A stretch of 64,000 bases of DNA, from positions 66,235,478 to 66,299,477 of the forward strand of contig NC_054702.1 of NCBI RefSeq assembly GCF_016097555.1, written 5' to 3'. The stretch's first letter is position 1. Each line of letters starts with the position of its first letter. Source of the DNA: Gigantopelta aegis. Taxonomy: Eukaryota > Mollusca > Gastropoda > Neomphalida > Peltospiridae. The notes beneath the pieces are model-generated. The model did not search any database. It was not told where the DNA came from and worked only from the letters and a program-made list of their open reading frames with translations. The position numbers and the translations under genes are program-made. Positions 1 to 9,600 of this stretch are shown here, one piece after another.

Positions 1-518
1 ATGAAATGAAATCACTGGGATGGTACAAAATGGCTGCGTCCGTTATATAATAGCCGTCACATTTAACCGTTTTATTAATTTACTATACGATTATACCTGT
101 TGATATTAAACAATAATGTGCATAATATATCGTTGAATATGCTTACCAGGCCAAATGCCTTAATTGTCCCTTCCTTTAAGCGAAAAACAACCGGCTAAAC
201 TGAGGCCAAATCTACGTTCAGTCAGCCTGTTTGTCACTAAACGTTTGCAAACTGTTGTGACTGATTCCCGAAGTGGTCATTCAGTTTAATGTGCAGCGTA
301 AAAAATCAGTCTAGCAAGCGTTATCTACAACCGGCTGACTGAACTTAACTGGACTAAACGTACAACACACTTAATTTGTCATAGCTCTTTGAACTCAGTT
401 TTTAACTCGACGTTTAACAGCAATAGGCGGAAAAGTGAAACTGGTGGCAGTTGATACTGTGTTTCATAAAACCAACAAAACACAACGACGTGAAATGCAG
501 TTGATTAACCCAAACACA
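1..518 (+). other. Upstream flank and 5' UTR region of SAE1
   Basis: No coding sequence is visible before the SAE1 start, and I see no TATA box at a convincing distance. The stretch holds a perfect 12-bp inverted repeat, GTTCAGTCAGCC at 216-227 and its complement at 333-344. The motif CAACCGGCT also occurs as a direct repeat near 188 and 328. The rest is ordinary AT-rich sequence. The transcription start cannot be placed from sequence alone. Confidence 0.5.
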
Positions 519-604
519 ATGGACAAAGAACAGAACATAACAGAAGATGAAGCAGCTTTATATGACAGACAGATACGGTTGTGGGGCCTTGATGCTCAAC
601 GAAG
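519..604 (+). CDS. SAE1: SAE1 exon 1 (coding part)
   Basis: Encodes residues 1-29, including ITEDEAALYDRQIRLWG, the conserved E1 N-terminal motif. It ends in phase 2 (AG) before a gt donor at 605; the joined codon is arginine, AG plus G from exon 2. A 21-base run of G begins 43 bases into the intron. Confidence 0.93.
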
Positions 605-3600
605 GTGTTTTACTTTAGCGAGTTTTGGCTATGATCTTTGTCAGTTGGGGGGGGGGGGGGGGGGGGGCTAATTTTTGTGGTCTTATTCCATCTATAACAT
701 TGTAAACATTTTAAATGTAACCAGTGAATCATATTGTTTTCACTGCAGACTTAAAAGAATGCAATGACTGAATGAAATCTGTTCTTAAAAATAGACTTTA
801 AATTTAGTAATTTGATGATTTTATTAATTTGAAAATATGTATGGTTGCTTCATTCATTGGATATCGAAAACCACCTTGGCATGAGTTCAACCCATACCCC
901 CTTTTCAATGGTTAGAGTTAGTATTAGTCTTTAAAGCCTTTGATATGGAGGGGTACATGTCGAACGGCCAGAGTAAACTATTGTGCTTGCAATCTATGTC
1001 TACCTGGAGTGGGACGTAGCCCAGTGGTAAATGCGCGGTCGGTCTGGGAACGATCTCCATCGGTGGGCCCATTGTGCTATTTTAGTTCCAGCCAGTGCAC
1101 CACGACTGGTGTATCAAAGGCCGTGGTATGTACTAGCTGTCTAAATGGTGCATATAAAAGATCCCTTGCTGCTTATCGAAAAGAGTAGTGCATGAAGAGG
1201 AAACCTGCTGTCAATATCTGTGTGGTCCTTAACCATATGTCTGACACCATATAACCGTAAATGTGTTGAGAGTGTTGTTAAATAAAATATTTCCATCCTA
1301 TGTCTACCTAACAGTAGTCAAAGATTTCTGCTCTGATACAACAACAATCCTATGTTTGATATTAAAATACCTTTACATCCATCATTTGAAATCGAGTTCA
1401 CTGATAACAAATATTTGACATATCAATCACTAATACACACTACAGGAGGAAACCCATCAGCACCTACATATTTAACAAACATTATTGTCGGGTTGGCATA
1501 TTTTGTGTTTGGGCTACCTAAAGCAGGTTTTGGCCACTGAAAATGAAAATTTAGTGGCCCAGATATTTTGTTTTGGGCTACCATACTTTTCTGATGAGTT
1601 TTGAGCCCTGCTAATATATATACATGTAATATAGTTGAAAAAAATAAAGAAACTATTTGCCATTGTTTGACCCAGAATGTTTAGTGGAATGAGGCATGGC
1701 TAGCTCTGGGTAAGCAGAACATTTTACCAAATTATCTGTTAAACCCAGTTTTAAAAACAAAATATCAATCATTATTTGAATTTTCTTTTTAAAACAAATT
1801 AAATAAAATTTGCCGATTTGTTTCTAAAATTTGCAGTTGGCGAGTGGTGGCAACACAATCAAAATATTGTTAATTACTGTTAGATGGGTTATTGCCAACA
1901 TGGTTCCGAGCAATCCACTTACAAATTGAATTTCTTTTTGTGCAGTCTGTGCAGCCCTGCTTGCCTTCACAAAGCTTGCATATCTATTTGTTTAAGTTGC
2001 TGATCATTAAATGTTGTATTTTGTATAGGTTGCGTGCGGCCCGTGTACTACTTATTGGTATCAAAGGTCTGGGAGCTGAAGTTGCCAAGAACATAGTGTT
2101 GTCTGGAATCAAGTCTTTGACACTGTTAGACAGCTCAGTGGTAAGAATTCATAAATAGCCAAGCTTACACAGGGCTTCTAGAATTTTTATAAAATCCACT
2201 AGCCATGGGATCAGTGATTTTAAAAATTTACTATCCATGATTAAAAATTCACTAGCCCTACTTTACTTTAAGTTAATAAAAGTTTTACTAAATAATAGTA
2301 ATAATCAGATGTGTCACATAAACAGGGAGATGGAGTTTAAAAACACTAACATTAAGGGTTTGGGTGGGGAAAGGATATTCATATTTATAAAATAAGACTC
2401 GACTGCACATTTGACCCAAAAAAATCACTAGCCGTCGGGCATAGCAATAGTAGATATTTACTAGCCCAACACTGAATATCACTAGCCATGGGAGTGGGGC
2501 TACCATAATCTAGAAGTCCTGATTACAACAAATTAAGCTTTAGAGTCAGATTCATATATATATATGTGTTTTTGTTAATTTTAATAGGATGAAAGTATAA
2601 AAAATCTAAATGTTGTTAGCATTACGGGGTTCAACAAATCCACTAGTCCTCAGTCACGGCTAGTGCATGTTTGGTCTGGGCTAATGGAAATTATCAATGG
2701 TATTACTATTATACACAGGACACTAGCCCAAGATTCTGTGAAGGCTAGTGACTTTCTCAAATATTTGTCAAAACACAGAGCATTATGGCAAATAGTTTAA
2801 AATTACTTCACGTATAAAAATATCAGGTGAGTGATAAAATCACTTTCTGCAAAAGTTCCAGGCGAGTGATATGCATTACATCGGGAAAACTCTTGAGTAA
2901 AGCTTGAGTAAAGTTTTAAATAGCGCACCGAATCGGTATAATGATATTCAAACACTATGGCTGGCTGGGGTTAAAGTTTGTCATTGTTTTTGTTTTTAAC
3001 GACACCACTAGAGCACATTGATTTATTAATCATTAGCTATTGGATGTCAAACATTTGGTAATTTTGCCATCTAGTCTTAGAGAGGGATCTTTTATATGCA
3101 CCGTCCCACAAACACATACCACAGCCTTTGATATACCAGTCATGATGCACTGGCTGAATGAGAAATAGTACAATGGGCCCACCACCGGGGATTGATCAAA
3201 CCTTGACTGAACATCAAGCAAGCACTTTACCATTGGGCTGGGGTTAAGCCAGCTTCTTTTCAGATAACCAGTGGGAGGTGCACTGATACATTATTTTTAG
3301 GAGGAGGATAAAAACCCAAAAGCTTCTGTTATGAAATTAAGGTGCATTTGGGCTCACAAGCGCAGTTGCGCACCTCAGATATGAAGGATTGCAAAATAAT
3401 GGCTTGTTGAATCTGATTCTTCTTGAAGTAAGACTTTTAACAAATTCAACTTTTATTTTGTGTCTGGCAATTTGTCAAACATCAGCTAAAACTGCAAACA
3501 ACAAAGTACAATGTCAGCATACATTTTGTATGAAGTAAGGGTCTTTAGTGTGCGTGTGTATGAACCTAAATGTCTACAAATAGAGCTATGGGTTATATAA

Positions 3601-6600
3601 TGTTCTGCTACAATAACTGGTCCTTAAAATTAATTATTGTAACATCATTTTTAAAAAAATAATATTTATAATACAGTGAAACTTCGATAACTCGATCTTC
3701 AAGGGGACGAGGAAATAGTTTGAGTTTCAGGGACTTAGAGTTTTCGAAATTAATATAAAAGAGTTAAAATTTGAAACTGCATTGCATTGCAGCTGGTTGA
3801 TTTCGCTTAATATTAGCTTCGCTACCTACCTCTGAACTACCTCACCCAATGCCACCCCATCTCATCCCATCCCACCCCACCCCAGCTGTTGGCATCTTCG
3901 ATGCCTGTGGTACATTCATTTTGCGTATGTTGTAAAAGTAAGTAAATAAAACAAAAAAGATAACCCAGATGAATTTGAAATATATGCATTTATTTAACAA
4001 TTATTACAATTGCTCTTTGAAGTTAACCAGACTGTGTCTGTAATTAAGTATTACGTAGCGAGGCTCTCCACCATGGACGGACACCGACTACCAAACACAA
4101 GATCATTTTGTTCCGCTTAGTCGGCGATCTATTATTCTGTAATTATCCCCGAATGGAGTGAATGTGGAGTGATCGAAGTTTGATTGTACTTGATATATTA
4201 AAATATACCATGTCAGAATGGGGGAAAAATACCCCTTGAATTTTAGATGCGATTTTTGTCGAGCTGGGGATGATAGTGTATTAGTGCTTGTGTCCTTATT
4301 CTTTATTAACTACCCACTCTCCCTCCAACAAGATATTTTAGGATCAGATATACCTCTGCAAAATTCAGCTCCTGCAAATTAAGCTTTAATGACTTGATAA
4401 TGAAGCTAAATAGAATATATTGGTAAATTTTAAGTAAGATAGAAAAACATATTTTATTTTATTCAAATTGTATAAAGTATTAAATGGGATAATAAAATGT
4501 ATGAAATAAACTTGCTACGAATCTTGCCACTATATACATGTATATTACATTATTACATTTATTTTGTTATTAGTTGATATTTATTGTGGCACTTGTTTGT
4601 ATTTTTCATAGGTTGATAAAGAAGATGAAACAGCTCAGTTCTTGGTGTCTAGAGCGGATATCGGCAAAAATGTGAGTTCCTAAATCCCAGCATTTCTCCA
4701 TTTACATAGTTTAAAAACATTTTATATTCAAGACACAATATTCGTTTTGAAGTATCATTCTTTTCATGTGTCGGTTACACACATTTAAATTCACACAACT
4801 GCTGAATTGTAATTCAAAGGCCGTGATGTGTGCTATCTTGTCTGGAATGGTGTATATAAATAATCCCTCAAGTGGTACTAATGAAAAAAATGTAGCAGGT
4901 TTCCTTACTAAGACTATATGTCAAAATTACCAATGTTTGACATCCAGTAGCCGATGATGAATAAATGAATGCGTTCTAGCAGCATCACCAAACAAAACAA
5001 ACATTTAACTTTAATTTTTGTTTTATTTTACAACAGAGGGCTGAATCGTCACTGGAAAAAGTCAAGCTTCTGAACCCCATGGTGGAAGTGACGGCCGATG
5101 CTGAATGTGTTGATAAGAAGCCTGACAAGTTTTTCACAAACTTTGATGTGATCTGTGCCACGTGTTGTCCCACCGCCACGCTCTGCCATATCAACAAAAT
5201 ATGTGCTCTCAACAATGTCAAGTTCTTTGCCGGGGATGTGTTCGGTTACTATGGCTTCATGTTTAGTGATTTAGGAGAGCATGAATTTGCAGAGTAAGTA
5301 CATGTAATAGATATTATCTGAATTTAAAAAATCATATATTGTATCAGTTGTGGCTAAATAGAAGCAGGAGGAATACTAATGGAATTTTAGCCTTTAAATA
5401 TCATATTTGATGTCGTTTTAATTTTTGTATGTGCTAACTTACAGGTACATATATCAAAGTAAAAAGCTTAATCTTTAAGTACTATTCTTAAATATACGTC
5501 AAAAATGTATGCCATCTGGGTAAGTAATTGGTAACAATTTAAAATATTTTTGCTACCAGTATTGTAATACATGTAGAATGAATTCTAGTTTTGCAAATTG
5601 ATTTCTACTCTTATTTTGCTTTAGACACAAAACAAAAAAAAGAAGAAAAAACTCAAGTTAGATTTTTATTTGTATTTTTGGGGGTAAGGCTGAGTTAAAG
5701 TGGGAGTTATTATTTTAATGAAGCATCTAATCCATTTTTAATTGATATTTAGTGTATTATTTTAAAATTTTGTTTTGCCTCATCAGAGAAGTGTCCAAAC
5801 CCAAATCTTCCACAGAAGACAAAAAAACATGTAACAGTGTTGAACCACCACCAAAGAAAATGAAAAAAGAAGAACACGAAACTGTCACAGTGAAAAAGGT
5901 GTGTGTATGTGTGAGTGCATTCTTATGTGCCCATTTCTTGTTCTTATATCTGTTTTTACTTAATGTCTTTTTATTTGGACTAAAATTAAATTTATATTAA
6001 ATTATATCTTAAAGTAATTTAAACAGTTGGAAACACATACAAGAGTTGTTTCTAGATTTGATGGAAACAATAATGTCTGGTATTGCACAGGTAATCGACA
6101 TGCATTTTTTATTTCCATAAATATTTTATACAAGTGTGATACTTTTTTTTAAATTATCCATAAACTGTAATTAACTGATAAACATTTAGTATCCTTGTAT
6201 GTGCTATGCAATCAATATTATCAAATTTAATGAGATCAATTACTAGATCGTCAAAGTGTCTTCATAATGCCATATCCATAGTAAATTGTTCCCCATAGTT
6301 ATAAGAATAATTTACTGATCCATTATTTTTAAATATTTTTTTCCCCTCATTTTTTGAATGTAACATCAGAAATTCATCAACTTAAGACATCATTTTTACT
6401 TTACTACAAACATGGGGCAGGACCTAGCCCAGTGGTAAAGCTCGGTCTAGGATCGACCCTCGTGAGCTATTTCTCGTTCCAGCCAGTGCACCACGACTGA
6501 TATATCAAAGGCTGTGGCATGTGCTGTCCTGTCTGTGGGATGGTGCATATAAAAGATCCCTTGCTGCATTAGGAAAAATGTAGCTGGTTTCCTCTGATGA

Positions 6601-9600
6601 CTACGTGTCAGAATTACCAAATGTTTGACATCCAATAGCCGATGATTAATTAATTAATGTGCTCTAGTCATGTCGTTAAACAAAACGACCGTACTACAAA
6701 CATATCCATACAGTTACATGTTTAACCTTGCAGGGCTAGGTCTGGCTTTTGCCAAATTTGATATTTACAAATTTGTAAAACAGTTGTCAAATTTTATTTT
6801 AATTTGGCAAATTAATTCCATGTAAATAGAGGATACTCCCCTTGTGTCTTGTGATATCATAATTGATCAGCGCGAGTTGATAAAAGTATGAAATCAAGGC
6901 TTGCCGAGGATTTTATACTTTTATCAGTGAGTGCTGATCAGTTATGATATCACAAGACACAAGGTGCATATAAAAGATCTCTTGCTGCATTATCATCCAT
7001 TATCATTCTTTTCATTTGTGGCAGTTGTAAACAATGTCACTAATGTGGGTTGAATGTCACGGTAGACTCGTTAACTAGCAGTCGCGTGACGTCACTAATG
7101 GTAGGTTTAGCGCTGAAACAAACACAGTGACGTAACAAAACATTGTTTTGTAATTAAAATTTGACCAATCAAGATTATAAGAAGCGATATCTCGCAAATT
7201 ATAGTGCCAGCAATATCTCCTACAAAAGCCTTTAATGGCTGATAATAATTGATATTTTGTTTTGCTTCAGTCCATCACATTCTCACGTCTAGAAGATGCT
7301 CTGCAGTTTGACTGGACAACAGAACAAGGGATGAAGAAACTGAAAAAGACACCTGCCTGTTATTTTATCATTCAGGGTAAGTTATTCAGTTTGAGTTATT
7401 TTAAGTCTTAACTTTGATTATATAGCTATTGTACAATATATTTATAATTACCTTTACTAGAATTATACTGGATTTTTTTTGTGTGTGTGTAATAGTCAAC
7501 AAGTCTGCTTTATAATATACAAAACGTTTTTGTTTTGCCAAAGTTAGGGCTTGCACTGTCTGTAGCCAAATTAGCCATTGGCTAATTTTTACAAAAAATG
7601 GCAAATAAAATTTGTATGTGGCTAAAATTTTGGCTAAGCCGTGTTCTGTCTTCTGATGTGAACAAAAGGTTACATTTGACACCTCAAACATAATAATAAT
7701 ACCAAATATTCAATTAGCGTAATAGTGATCTCGCGACCGGTAACGAGAAACGGTGCCATTCAGAATAGACCTACAACGTAATGATGTTTGCTTATTTTAA
7801 TAATCATGGTTATTAATTTTAATGACATGTGTTCATAAGATCTGTACCTTGTCATTCTAACTTTGTAAAGTCTTTGAACCAAAGTAATAAAAACTTACCA
7901 ACAATGCAGGTCAATTTCAGTACACAAGTTAGTTCAGTATTTATACAAATTGAAGTTAAACGTACGCTGAATAAAATTAATTGACAATAATCATGACATT
8001 TGTTAGATAAAACTATATTTGTAGACTGTGAGGTGACATCTCAAAAGTTCGCTGGATTTTTAATATACCATAAATTTCAATTTCATTAGCATTTTTTTTT
8101 ATAATAATAAAAAAAACTGACGTAAATGGAATAGTTGTCGAAAGTTAGGTTGTTTTGTTTAACAACACCACTAGAGCACATTGATTTATTAATCATTGGG
8201 GAATTATTTCCACTTTTGTCGCTGCTCCTATTTTATATATTAGTATGTACATTATTTGTAGATTGACATTTTGTAATGATTGTTTAGAGTGTACAATGTA
8301 AGGTAGTGAATTCAGGGCCTCAACCCTGACATTATTATAATATACTTCTGTGGCAATAAAGTATTAAAAAATATTTTAAAAAAATGTTTTTTTATCGGAG
8401 AATAATAACATGTGAAGTCAGCATTCTTAGTCTAGGCACTGAAATTGACAACAGCAACAACATGGCACAAATTACGACATTACAATTCAAAGTAACAAAG
8501 AATGCTATTTTAAAGAAGTAATGTGCTCTATTCATAAAAAGTATTAGCTTAGCTCTCAAAACATTTTATTTGGGGAAAAAAGGAAGAAGAAAGCAAAGTA
8601 AAAACAACACCCTCCATAAACATCCAGATTCCACCCACCACCATATTTCTGTATGTTTGTTGATTTAATTGCATAGGCCTTAGAAGCAGAGGTGGGTGGT
8701 TGCAGGAGTCACTGGCCTCCAACTCTAAAGACCCCCCCCCCCCACCCCCCCACCCCCCCCAAGTACCGCTAAAAAAATTAAAGTAATATATTAACTGTCC
8801 CTACCCCCTACACCCATTGCCGTCTTTGATTTTGATCAGGGAATATAATTTTGTCGTTCAGATTTATTCCAGTTCATACATAATTAGCTGAAAAAGATGC
8901 ATTTTCATATTCATTATATAAATATTCTATACAGTACCACCCCTGCACATGCTGTAACCTCACTGTGGTGCAGGGGTGTAACATTCTCTTTGAGAATGGC
9001 CAATACAGCACAAATCCCCTTGTTTTTTACGCGATACAATTGAAATTTTGAGTAAAAGTCAGTATATATATCTGTGATATTTGTATTTTTGCACAGTTCT
9101 TTACACTGTTTTTATTTAAATCTTGAATTTTTATATTGATGGTGATCATCACTTTATTTGTTTGCATTACCATAGTTTGACATCCAATAGCTGATGTATT
9201 TTTCGTGCTGGGGTGTCGTTAAACATTCATTCATTCATTCATTCATTCATTCTATACAGTACCACAACTGGTGCATCAAAGGCCGTGGTATGTGCTATCC
9301 TGTCTATGGGTTGGTGCATATAAAAGATCCCTTGCTGCTAATTCAAAAGAGTAGCCCATGAAGTAGCGACAGTGGGTTTCCTCTCTCAGTATATGTGTGG
9401 TCCTTAACCATATGTCCGAGGCCATATAACCATAAATAAAATGTGTTGAGAGTTGTAAATAGCCAAACTAAAATTTGTTTATTGCATTTAGCTGTTTGAT
9501 TGTTTCATAATGCATTGTATTATTATTATTATTACTTTTTTTCTTTCTTTGTTTTTAAATATAGTGTTGATGAAGTTCCTGGAAAAACAGGAGAGACGAC

